Shown one piece after another: positions 50,201-61,500 of a stretch of DNA of 64,000 nucleotides. Source of the stretch: Aptenodytes patagonicus (lineage: Eukaryota > Chordata > Aves > Sphenisciformes > Spheniscidae); contig NC_134962.1 of the NCBI RefSeq assembly GCF_965638725.1, forward strand, positions 2,301,501 through 2,365,500, read 5' to 3'. How positions within the stretch are numbered: the first letter of the stretch is position 1; each line of letters opens with the position of its first letter. The translations under genes and the position numbers were made by a program. The notes below the pieces were generated by a model. That model was not told the origin of the DNA. It was given only the letters and a program-made list of their open reading frames with translations, and did no database searches.

Positions 50201-51139
50201 GAAGGAATTAGGTATTGGTATTAGTTGTGTGGGTATCACAGCCTGCGAATGGCTGCTTCCCACAGGATCATCAGGAAAAGCCATATATACCAGCTGCTCA
50301 AAAATAAATGTGACAGGAGAAATATAAAAAGTGATACATGGTGACTTTGGGGGCAAACGGCAGCCCCAGCTGCGGTGGCTCCGCATTAAGGTGAAAGATG
50401 GGCACGGGGTGGGCTGGATCCAGCGCTCCCCGCCCCCCAGGCTGCTGTTTGCTCCTGATGAAAGACTCCCGCATGACCTCGGCCCCTCTCAATGCGATAT
50501 AAATCATTCCCACAGCTCTTGGTTGAGCGGCTGGTATTTCCAGAGAGGGATTCAGGTGGAATCCTGCTGGCTGCTAAGCGTCTGTGGAAGGTTCTGAACA
50601 TCTTCACCCCCAGAACCACGAGACAGCTCAAGCTCTCCCTGAATCAGGTCTTCATGGGAGGTTTCCAGTCTGTCTGCGAGACTTTCTTCCCTCAACAAAC
50701 ATGATTTTATTTATGTACTGTGCTGCATTTGGGTTCCTTCCCTTATTCATGTGTGCCTGTGAGTAATCAATCATGTATCCAAATTATACTGTGTATAGAA
50801 AAATATATTCCTGGATTGTCATTTTACTTCACTGTCACTCAGATGAACATGGTCTTCATCTAACCAGGCAAGAAATCTGTAGGAATTTTGGCTCAGCAAG
50901 GAGCAGAAAGCACGCTTTCTAAACCAGATTCCCAGCCGATGCGGTTTCACTGGCAAAACAGCGATTCCAGTTCATCTCCCTGGGAGGGACGCAAAGGCTC
51001 ATTCACAGATTCAGCTGGCCTCTGATTTAGTGTACCTTATTTCACACATCCAATTTCAAGGGCCATTAAAATAGGCTTGTGTTTGCTTTGCCACACAGAA
51101 GTGCTATAGTTATTCACAGGAGGACAATAAATGACTGTC

Positions 51140-51674
51140 CGTCGTGGTTTAACCTCAGTCGGCAACTGAGCACCACCCAGCCGCTCGCTCACTCCCCCCG
51201 GCCCTGGTGGGATGGGGGAGAGAAGCGGAAGAGTAAAAGTGAGAAAACTCGTGGGTTGAGATAAAAGCAGTTTAATAATTGAAATAAAATAAAATCCTAA
51301 TAATAATATACAAAGCAAGTGATGCACAATGCAATTGCTCACCACCCGCTGACCGATGCCCAGCCAGTCCCTGAGCAGCAGTCACACCCCCCACCCCCTG
51401 GCTAATTCCCCCCAGTTTCTGTACTGAGCTTGACGTCCCATGGTATGGAATATCCCCTTGGCCAGTTTGGGTCAGCTCTCCTGGCTGTGCCCCCTCCCAG
51501 CTTCTCGCTGGCAGGGCAGGAGAAGCTGAAAAGTCCTTGACTAGTGTAAGCACTGCTCAGCAACAACTAAACCATCGGTGTGTTATCAACATTGTTCTCA
51601 TACTAAATCCAAAACGCAGCGCTGTGCCAGCTACTAGGAAGAAAATTAACTCTATCCCAGCCGAAACCAGGATG
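51140..51674 (-). mobile_element. Solo LTR of the same ERVL-like kind, reverse orientation
   Basis: On the - strand this 535-bp element begins at CCTGGTTTCGGCTGGGATAG, contains ATTAAA (TTTAAT on + at 51271-51276) followed by a TTATCTCAACCCACGAG-like block, and ends GGTTAAACCACGACG. Both terminal dinucleotides have mutated. Five-base target-site duplications CTGTC flank it (51135-51139 and 51675-51679). It resembles the LTR at 38059 throughout but in opposite orientation, and it is shorter. No internal retroviral sequence accompanies it. Confidence 0.85.
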
Positions 51675-51877
51675 CTGTCCCATGGGAGGTCTAGTACTAA
51701 TCTCCCATGTACAGATAACCTGCGTGGTCACACAGCAGCCGGACATTTCTGGGGACAAAGAGGACCCCAGCTGACTGTGGCTGCCAACGAATGTAAAGCA
51801 CAGCGGCTGCATTGCTGCTACGGAGTGATGGTGGGTCCTGGTAAGTCAGAATTGGGGCTGCTGAAGTCCCTGATATA

Positions 51878-51896
51878 TTTTTTTTTTTTTTTTTTT
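51878..51896. repeat. Poly(T) run, 19 bases
   Basis: An uninterrupted T run about 200 bases past the reverse-oriented LTR. It gives a homopolymer of uncertain length. Confidence 0.85.
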
Positions 51897-52599
51897 CCCG
51901 TGGTCAGTAAGCATACAGTCCCTACCTCAACCCAACCCCCAAAATCTGGCTTTGTTTTTGGAAAAGCTTATTTCAAAGCAAACTTTTCTTTCTGAGCTTG
52001 CTATTTGGATAAGTGCATGAGAACAAGGTAAATAGTCATGAATTGCCACAGTCTCTCTTTGTAGAAATTCCCCGGTGCTCACCCCTGGTTTTCAGAGACT
52101 TTTGTCACCCTCCTGAGATTACAGCTCCTCTCTGGGGTGGTAAAGCTCAGCGCAGGCTCTTGGCTGTGCACCCAGACCTGAGGACGATGGCGTTACCTTT
52201 CCTGCTTTGCAAAATCTGGTAGAGTGGCCACTGCGCCCCCTCCCCTTCTACCATCTTGGAGACAAATCCCAGTCCCGAAAGCTGCGAAGATCAGGAGGAA
52301 TTTGTGCACAGACGCACACGAGGTTGTGTATTTCCCCGCTGACGTTTCAGCTGCCCCGGACCACGCAGCATCCAGCCACTGCAAACAGCTGCACAGCGAC
52401 AGCCTGTCAGACGCGGTGTGGCTCTGCACCCTCCGACACTGCTCCCCATCTGCTCCCATCATTGCTTTCATGGCCCAATATCAATACAGCGAAAGTGCTT
52501 TAAAAATAAATTGTCAGGAGGGGAAGGAGTGCTCCAACCTGGATATTGATGGACTGCTGCCAGAAGGTGCTAGGCTTGCCTGCCTGGGCTGCTTTGAAG

Positions 52600-53231
52600 T
52601 CAGGGGGCTGTGACTTTACATCTAGTCAGAATTAATTGGTTTCTCTTCTGTACACTTATCATGACAAATCCCAGCTCTTTCAAACCAGTGGGTGTTTTGC
52701 TCCCAACCCCAGTGGTATCCACATGAGGTACAACAAAGATCCTGGTTATCGCATGGGGAGCCCATTGCATTTTCTCATTGTCAGCAATGAAACCAGCTAT
52801 TAAATAATTATTCACTGCTCGTGATTTATTTTCTGCTTTACCCCTAGCTTGTATCTGGCTCCCAGTTACCTTCTGTCCATCTGCAGATATACGAACAGTG
52901 TGCCATGGCCAAATAGGCATGAAGGGACGAACCTGATTTTGCAATGCTCCATGCAAACAGGAGTACGGGGGTGATGGAGTGGGAGCCTACGGCACGGAAC
53001 GATAAATCTTTCAGCAGAAGTTTGAAGATTGGTTTTGACGCCACATGTGCCTCTGGGAGAGTTTTGGGGTTGAAATCTGAAAGGTGAGCCAATTTTTTCG
53101 TCTGCTTCCTCCAATGCTGTAGGGGAGGTGGAAATGCAGTTGCTGCCTCCTGGGAAGCAGCAACCTGCTACTGGGTTGGTACCTTTGGGTAGGAGTCCCA
53201 CCACGACCGCTGCAACTCCTTGAGCAAACAC
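52600..53231 (-). other. Unassigned cluster of overlapping - strand open frames
   Basis: Three open frames of 118, 82 and 121 codons overlap across 630 bases on the - strand (52600-52956, 52844-53092, 52866-53231). Their composition is not low-complexity. The pattern could be a decayed coding sequence with frameshifts, such as a transposon or retrovirus remnant, or chance. I do not recognise any domain and assign no function. Confidence 0.2.
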
Positions 53232-55107
53232 AGCTAGTGCATTTTGGGGCTGGGGCTGTAACAGCCCAGAATGTGGCAGAGCAGTTTTATATTATTTTTA
53301 GAGGTTTGAAAACATTGTTCCCAAAACAATCTTCCTCTCCTGTCTTCTGTCATAAATTGTGGAACAGAGAAAAAGAAAAATAGTAGAGGTTTGGTTAAAC
53401 TGGCTTTTTTCAGTCTTAAAATAGTGTCAGCTTGATGCCTGATATTTTAGAAATTGGATTAGTAGCATCTATTTTATCCTACCAGAGAGGTGGGATTTAA
53501 GGCTTCCAACAACAGAAACACTGGATGCGCAAGAGCAGAGTTTTCCATCCCTAGCACCCTGGTATCTCGTTGTACTATTTTAAGCAGCCGCAGCCAGATA
53601 TATAAATATACTGCTACAAACAACAACAATAGAAAGAAAATGTTCTACCAAATGGGGAAAAATAAGAAAAGGGGGTGGCAGCCCTTTCTGAAGAGCTTGT
53701 GTTGATTTTGAAGAGTTGGATGCAAACAAAAGAGAGTTCTCTATATTCCTTTCCTTGGAAAATGTAGATATTTCATAGAAATATATCTCTGAGGCTGTTG
53801 ATAAGTTTGGTATGATTTTAGGTCTGGGAGGAACAAGACAAACATTCTGTTTTCCTGAGATGTTGCCTTTGCAAGGGGAGATCACAAATATCCCATGTAG
53901 TTTTGCAATGTAGACCTAAGCAGCACCCTGCCGCGCTCTCCCCTGGGTGCTGAGGGATTTCATGACTTGCATTTTATGGGGGATTTTCACGCGGCAGTGA
54001 AAGAGCAGCCATGTGTGTTTGACAGGCAAAGAGGACTGGTGTGTCCGTAGCTTAATTCAGCAGAGCTTTTTCCTTCTGCGATCATTTGTAACCTGAGGCA
54101 CTCCGGAGCTCTTGAACTCAGCGGCTGGGGAAGTTAATCAGTGTAATTAGTGATAAATGAACCTGTTCCCTTCCCCTTAGCACGGGTGTGATGAGCATTA
54201 GGTAACCCTGGGAGCGCTTGCCAAGAGGGGGGCTTGTTATCTGGCAGGGAGGAAGAAGAAAATATTGCTTGTAGTAACTAGGGCAACTTGGCTTCCCCGT
54301 GAAAAGGAAAAGAAGCAATTAAAGATGTGAGCACTGCATGGAATCGTTTGCATCATTAGCCTCAGCGTTTGCAAATGAGGCGGCTATCTTGAGCTCCCCA
54401 GCACACAGCACGTCCCTGAACTGCCGTAACCACCGGGCAGCGCAGCCGCCGTCCTGGCTCATTGCAGGCTGAGCCGGTGGAAACCGTGGGTCTAAAATTG
54501 TCCGTGCAGGAGCGAGGAAGAAAACTCTTGTGTTTTCTAAGACCCTTTTTCTTTCTCTCTGCTTCTTTCTTGATCTCACTGAGATGTTGCACTACGCAGA
54601 CATGACCCTGCTGTTGCTTGAGGTTGTATCTTGTCTACTATGCAGGAATATTCTCAATAAACCATGCTTCTCCTAACCTTTACTCGCATGTTCCTGGATT
54701 TCTGTCGCATGATACAAGAAAACCATAGGTTAAAAAAAACTAGTGGGCAGGGAATCGATTAGATGCTTAGGAAGAGTGCAGAGGCATCTTTTTCCTTTCT
54801 TCAGGCTGCCTATTCCTTTTGTTCCCCTTTCACACGAGCTCACTTCACTTCTGTTGCTTGGAGCACACGCTTAGCTCTTTCCTGATCTCCCTGGGCTTGT
54901 TTTGGCTCTGGGTGTCATGCTCACTATTTGTTAATTGGGTTGTTTTTTGTTTTTCCCCAGCTACCTATGCATTTCTTTAAATTGTTTACCTTCATTTACT
55001 TGTTGGAGTGATGGATTTTTTTTTTCTTACCTTTTTATTACTTAGTGTTTTTTCTGTATTCCCTTCATTCTCTGAATTCAACTTTTCACTTGCTTTGTGG
55101 CTGTTAG

Positions 55108-55166
55108 GTGCCGGTCATGTGAGTGTTAATTCTTCCTCCGCTGCTTGCCTTAGCTTTCGCGAGGAG
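55108..55166 (+). other. Candidate 59-bp exon (speculative)
   Basis: A pyrimidine-rich tract ending GGCTGTTAG (to 55107) precedes 59 bases that end at a strong donor, GAGGAG/GTGAGT (55166/55167). It could be a 5' leader exon of a + strand gene starting in this gene-poor interval; MYT1 is the expected neighbour on synteny. No coding homology was recognised. Confidence 0.15.
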
Positions 55167-57557
55167 GTGAGTAGCTCTCTTGGGTTAAACTCAGCTCACT
55201 TAAATGACTTCCTTGATACTGCCTATCTCCTTGCACAACTTTAGTGGGATATATCTCTGTGCAGAGATTATAGGTGTGATGTGATGACTCTTCTTGAGAG
55301 GAGAAGAACGCTATTATCCAGCTTTTTAGGGATAAATTGACCATCTCATTTTGGGGAGGAATAGGTTTAGATCAGCACAGAGGTGCCCATTGCAGGTACC
55401 CAGGCTTGAAGGGACAGCAGCAGCTCCTCGGGGCCGTGTCTACGCGGCACCGTAAGGTTTTGTGTTGGGATGCTGGGGCAGTGGGAACACACACCCCTGT
55501 GAGGTGCACATAAGGAAATGGGGTGTGCAAAAGGGTCTGAGAAGCCGACCTGCTTTGCTTAGATTGCTAAGACTTGCATAGGAAAAAATATTTTTACTAA
55601 TATTTTGGAGAATTTGAGGCTCCTTCTCATATTCTTTGCCTGCCAAATCTTCCCCCTTGGTAAGAAAGCTGGAAATCCAGAGCTCATGTGATGAAAATCC
55701 CTGATTATTTTTTTTTTCTTTTCCCAATGTTTTCATCACAGCAGGAGTCGGAGTAAAAGGATATGTGTAATCTGCCTGTCTTTGTCTTAGCGACAGGAAT
55801 GATGACATGGGGAAGCTGGTCAGAGCAGCGTCACTGCTCTGTCCTTAATTTTCCTTGCGCAACTGATGGTGATTTAATAAATGAGGCAGAGCCAAGACCT
55901 TTCGCTCCTCTTACGCGCTCATCAAGCAATCATTGCCCCGTCACGCTTCGGCTTCAAATACCTCATTTGCATCTGGCTGACCTTGACTCTCCTCCATGGA
56001 TGGGAGGATGAAGAGGTGGGAGTGTAAAGGCTGGGGCTGGCTTTTATGGGTGAATCATGAAACAGTGGCCGGTGCAGGCTCATGCACGGGAGGTGCTGTG
56101 GAAACGTCATGTGCTGTGCCATGAAAGATGATAGTAAATGGATTAAACAGGAGATAAAAAGGGGGAGGAGGGTACCTGGTTAGCTATTGTTGAAGAAAAT
56201 GTGGAAAGAAAAAAAATAATTAAAAAATATGCCAGAGATGGGCATTAACTGCACTGCAGGTCCATGGCTCTTTTAATAATTGACTATGTAGCGAATGCTA
56301 GAAATGATATAAAAAGCTCTTAAGCGAGTGAGGGCTTTTAGTGAATGGTTGGGTGAAACAAAGAAATACTGATTCTGGCAGAACTTTTATTCTAATTTAA
56401 GCAAGACCCTTTTTTCTGAGATAATAGCTGCATTATATATACTGAAATATCTTCTCCATTAGCTCCAGCAGGAACTGGATAAAGCTCTCATTCAGGTAAA
56501 CTTTAATCCAACATGTGTCTGTGTACTAATGGGTTAAGTGGGAGCCATCAAACTGTTGTAGGAATAAGAATGGTGCTTAGGGCTAAGATAACTAGCTCTT
56601 GTACAAGTAGGAAGAGTAAATTAGGAGTGGATGAGCCATGAGTTTTAGCAGAGCAATTACAGTTTATGCCAGCTCAGGGGGAACATTTAACTAAATCAAG
56701 CTAAGGATCTGTCTTCGTTGCAAGCTAAGCTTTAAAACAGATCTCTACTAAAGAGGACTTAGTAGTCCTGGGCTCCAAACAGACCTTTAGATCCAAGTTT
56801 TCCTGTGGTTTGAGAAAGCTTGGGGCTTGAGCAAAGTTTTATGGCCTTGGTCTTGACTCTTGGGCTGTAAACGATCCTGTAAAATGAATGCCAAAGTTAC
56901 AACTTCCACAGATTTCTAAGAGCTCCAAGGGAGAAAGGTCCACCTGGATATTGGGGACAGGGTCGCAGAGCAGAACACTTTCAAGTGCTATTAAACTGCA
57001 ATAAACCTCCTTTTTATGGCGGAGTTAATTTCAAACATCAGTCTATCAACCTGACACATTCTTCAAGAAGGAACAAACTTTACAAGGCATATTTAAAATA
57101 ATTTCACTGACAGGTTTACAGCTGTGAGAACATCAATAAACTGAAATGGCTATTCACCATGCAGTAGCCACTAAGCAATTATGTTTTGTCTGTAGGCAGC
57201 CTAATGAAACCAGCAGTTAACAACCTAATGAGAATTAAACCAGCCCACTGCTCCACGGAGACATCCCTTTTCTGTCCCTGGTTATCTTGCACCCAGTGTT
57301 TTCCAGAGAAGTTTAGTGCTACTCGATGTTCAGGTAAAAACTGCTTTATTTTGTAGAAGTGGTGATGTACTTTTTCTGTGGTGGTGTTTCACAGATGTGT
57401 GCCCAGATGCTGCCACGTTGGGGCCACATCACAAAGTCCAATGTTTCTGCAGGAGCTGGTGAGCAGGGAGATGTCCAATAGCATGGCACGGGAAAATCAG
57501 GGTGGTGGGATTTTGTTTTAGTGTTTCCCTCAGTGCCAGGCAGCATATTAATATCAC

Positions 57558-57589
57558 AAATAAGGCAGCGGAGAAATAAGGCAGCGGAG
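57558..57589. repeat. Perfect 16-bp tandem duplication
   Basis: AAATAAGGCAGCGGAG occurs twice back to back. Likely a recent replication-slippage event. Confidence 0.85.
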
Positions 57590-58520
57590 GGCTAAGGGAT
57601 GTATTAATCAACAGGAGATGGATGCAGAGCCCAAATGATGACCCACGGAGGCCCACTGCTCCCAAAAATGATGCCTTTGGAAAGCGTCCACCTCCTTTTT
57701 TTTTGCACTGCTGGAGTGCTCGGATCCTCTTTTCTTTTGCAAGAGGCAGCTGGAAGGGTCACGCTGCTAGCAAGCAAACTTGTACAATCCTTCTCCAGCT
57801 CATCAGCGAGGAGAGGACAAAGTCATTAGCCATCTGTGTGTGGGTAATTAAGCAGCGCAGCCTGGCAGGCAGCCAGCGAGCAGGCCGGGGGCTGCAGGAT
57901 GCTCCGGGCAGGGAGGGGGACTGATGCCGATTTTCTTGTCCTGGGTACAAGGTAGCACTGGCAAAGGGGCTCAGGATGTGGAACGGCCAGTTGTCCCCTC
58001 GAGTGCAGGTATCGTCCCATCCCTCCAAGCCACTCCGAACGCTCCTGTAGATATCAAAGCTCCCAGCTGAGCTGATGGAGACAGGCATGTGCAAAGAAGG
58101 TGCTGGATAAGGGCGGTCCGATGACTAGCAAGTAAAGCAGTGTTAAAGAATAGGTATGCCAAGTAATTTTAGCGCCTATTTTGAGCAGGGCAGGGTCAGA
58201 AGTTGAGGAGACATGGCCACGCGGTAGCGAACTGGGTTTGCAGACTGCAGCTTGTGCCGGTGTGTTTGTGCTCATCTCACCCTGCCTTGCAAAGGAGCCT
58301 GAGCAGAGCTGTGCACGGAGACCTGGGGGATGAGCTCAGGCGCTCTATTGTCCCTCTCTTACCCAGTTGCTGATTGCAACAGCCTGGAAGGCGCAGGCTT
58401 GCATCCTTCTCTGCCCCGGTTCAGTGTGGATATCATGCTACCTATATGAGTATCTAAGCCTTTATCTCTATATCGATAAATCTGTAGATCAAAGATAGGA
58501 AATTGCTGTTTTGGTTCTAA

Positions 58521-58550
58521 TTCTTTCAGTATAGGTTTCTTTCAGTATAG
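58521..58550. repeat. 14-bp near-tandem repeat
   Basis: TTCTTTCAGTATAG at 58521-58534 recurs at 58537-58550 with two bases between. Confidence 0.8.
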
Positions 58551-61500
58551 TTTTCCCCTGACAATAATGTATTGGTTTTCGGTTTCTTTGAACAGTCTGT
58601 CATTCTTTTGATATGCAGTGAATAGCAGCATCTATTTTACCCTCATTATACACATTATAATAATGACGTCTAGCCTTTTTAGGTTCATTCTTCTCCAAGT
58701 CCTAATCGCTATGCTCACTCCTATATGCTTTTAATTATTTCTATTTCTTATCGGTGGACTTCAGTTCTGCCACCCACGTTTTGAGCGAGGTGCCTGTGAC
58801 TCACTACACTGTGTGCTAGACATCAGGTCAGTCTAAAGAATAGCATTAGGATGTATTCAGCCATATTTTCTCTTCCTCCCTCTGTGTACATGCTAATGTT
58901 TTGTTACGAGCACTCTTGCTTTCTGAGCTCTCTCTCATGGCTTGATCCTTTTCCAGAACAATCAGAGCGATGTCAGGATTTAATCTCCTCTCAGCTCTGA
59001 GGTCTGGCTTTTGAAAAGCCCCAGTCACGCTCTCCTACTCGTCTCGTCCTGTCCTTGATGGAAATATTAGACCTTCGTGGATCATTTTTCAAGTTTGTGT
59101 ATGCTGGCACTGTTTCCCAAGGAAGGTTTTTGAGTCTTTGAAGGGTTTTCTGGTGTGAGAATGACAATCCTAATGCTTGATGGAGGTTGCAGTTGTCCGA
59201 GTTGTGAAACCTGCTGGAAAAATGCTGTTTCTTTCCTTTCAGGTGACTGTTTTCATCAACAGATTATGAGCTTTTGGGATTTCTTTCCAAAGGGAATTTC
59301 AGTGAGTCTCCGTTTTGGGTTTCAAAGGGGAATGGTGTTTTTTGACCAGCACTTGCTTATAATCCAGTTAGCTAACTGCCTTTGGTAATTAACTGTAACG
59401 TATTTCAGGAAAACAGAATAACAACAGGACAAAAATCAAGTAGTGACAACCCTGTGAGAGTCTTGACTGAATTTGGACCCACCCTTTCCCAGGTGCAGGA
59501 TCCTGAACTGCCATCTCCTTTGAGCCCTGTCATGCAGTGCCTTGAAATGCTGGGGGGGAAAAAAAAAGCATCCTGTCACCCTGCTCCACGTTCACATGTG
59601 CACAATCACCTGCAAACCCCAAGAGGCCAGTGGGTATTTCTGCCTGTGGTTCGTGTGCCTGGGCTTTGCACACAGGATCTTTTCTTTTGAAAATGTGGCC
59701 GGCCTGGCTGCTAGGGCACAGAGCTCTCTGGCTGAGAGCCTTTGGGCTCTCTCCTCTGCAAGAAGTGCTTGCATCTGTTCTTTCCTCACCTGGTTTTCCC
59801 TCTCATCTGGAGGTTCCTTGGTGGAAGCCTTTGCAGACAGGAAAGCATGGCAGGATTGCTAGAATGAAACAGGCTTGGTTTTTCATGTGATGTGCAGTGA
59901 CTGGCTTTTAGGTGGCTGATTCATCCCTTAGCTGCTGAGCTTAAAAACTCTTTAAACTCTACAGCTGGTCTCCTGTTACCTATCTGGGGCCGAGAACACT
60001 GGGCTTTTCTTGAGTTAGCTGAACACACTATTGCACATCTAAACCGTGCACATCAGTACTAACTCGAGGCTTCATCCCGCTCGTACAAACACGAGTGGAT
60101 GGTTGCTTATACTGGTCCTCTCCACCACTGGAAGAGATGCATTCAGAGAATTGGGCACCCCGTAGGTATCTGGTTATGTGTTTTCCTCAAAAATGTGGTT
60201 AGATGAGGTATGTGGGACTTACTTCTTTAGAAATAGCTGATGCTCCTCACGATGGGCCTCCCTGCCTAGCAGTCTGGCACAGATGTGCTTCTGAAGAGCT
60301 TTATAATTTGTCCTTATTATGTTCTATGTATGATTTAATGAAAGAATTTTTAATGAAAGACCCTTTCTGTACTGTAATTGAGCTCTTAATCTCATCTGAA
60401 AAGCAGCGCACAATCCCTTCAGAAATGGTGTTTGAGTAACAGCCTATTTGCATTTCCTGCGCCGTGGAGGAGCTCACAGGAGCTGCTCGCTCTTTATTTA
60501 AAAGCAGACAATAAGCAGATTTCTTTGACTCAAAAATACATCAGTGATGCCATATGGAGTAGGTTTGAGAAACAAACTATCTCACTTCCCAACTGAGCAA
60601 GCAAGATCTTCCCTGGTCCTGAAAAGCAAGAAGTGAGCTTTCCCTTAGGGAGCACCTGAGTCTTCATGCTCAGCAAATGGTACATGCTGATGAGTAGGTG
60701 TCAGCAAAATGAGTTAGTCTGGGCAGGTAAAAGTTGACAGGAGATAAAAGCGGGAATTCAAAATAACAGGATGTTGAAAAAATTGTGAGACATACGATGT
60801 GTCCCGTGAAAATCTCTCCTTCATCTTAAACCTTCAAAAAACATTTTTACAAGAATCCACAAAAATGTCCTGCTTTTGATCAATCTGATCTTCCTAAAAA
60901 GCATTTCACAATCAGAATTATGAGTTAGAGTTTAAAGAAGGCTTAGCACAGGATTTTTCATTGTGACCTTAGTAGATTTTTTTTTTTTAATGTGCTGTAG
61001 GTTGGAGGGAGGCCACAAGCCCCCACTCCAGGCTGATGAGACCCTGTTGACCTAAGCACTGATGGACACTCCCAAAACCTAGTGTTGGACTGGCCCGAAA
61101 CCAAAATCTGGATGAAGCAGCTAACGCTAGAAAATACTCGAAGCTTGATGGTGATCCACAGTTCCCACGCCAAAACCACGGGCAATGCAAATAGTGACCG
61201 GTTTGCTGCCTGCTCTGTGCAGAACTGATGGTCATGAGTGGCAGAGCCATGGGATGAATCGGCTGCTGGTTTGTTGGGGTACCCAAAACCTCACATCTCT
61301 ACTGCTTTGTGTAGAGTGCATTTTACTAGACAAACACCTGGAGAGTGGGAAGGATGAAGAGGCAAGCCTGCCACTGCCCATCGGTTGATGTTGTGCTCGT
61401 TGCAAACACACGAGTCATATCTTGTACAAGTCCGTGAAGTCGATGTAGAGGATTCCAGGCTGAGCTCAGATCAGCTGTGTTATTTACCAGGCGGGTGAGG

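Larger units (their letters stand above)
38663..51134. other. Intergenic between the two LTRs, no gene recognised
   Basis: No recognisable exon or RNA gene. An unusually long open frame (232 codons, - strand, 42674-43372) shows no family motif and is discussed separately. A probable old CR1 remnant lies near 42.7 kb and a purine homopolymer at 50172-50200. MYT1, next in the human order, has CCHC zinc fingers with a CPTPGC core; none is encoded here. Confidence 0.55.

Noticed and set aside
38059-51674. A single 13.6-kb provirus bounded by the two LTRs
   Set aside because: The LTRs are inverted relative to each other, each has its own distinct target-site duplication, and no gag, pol or env sequence was recognised between them.
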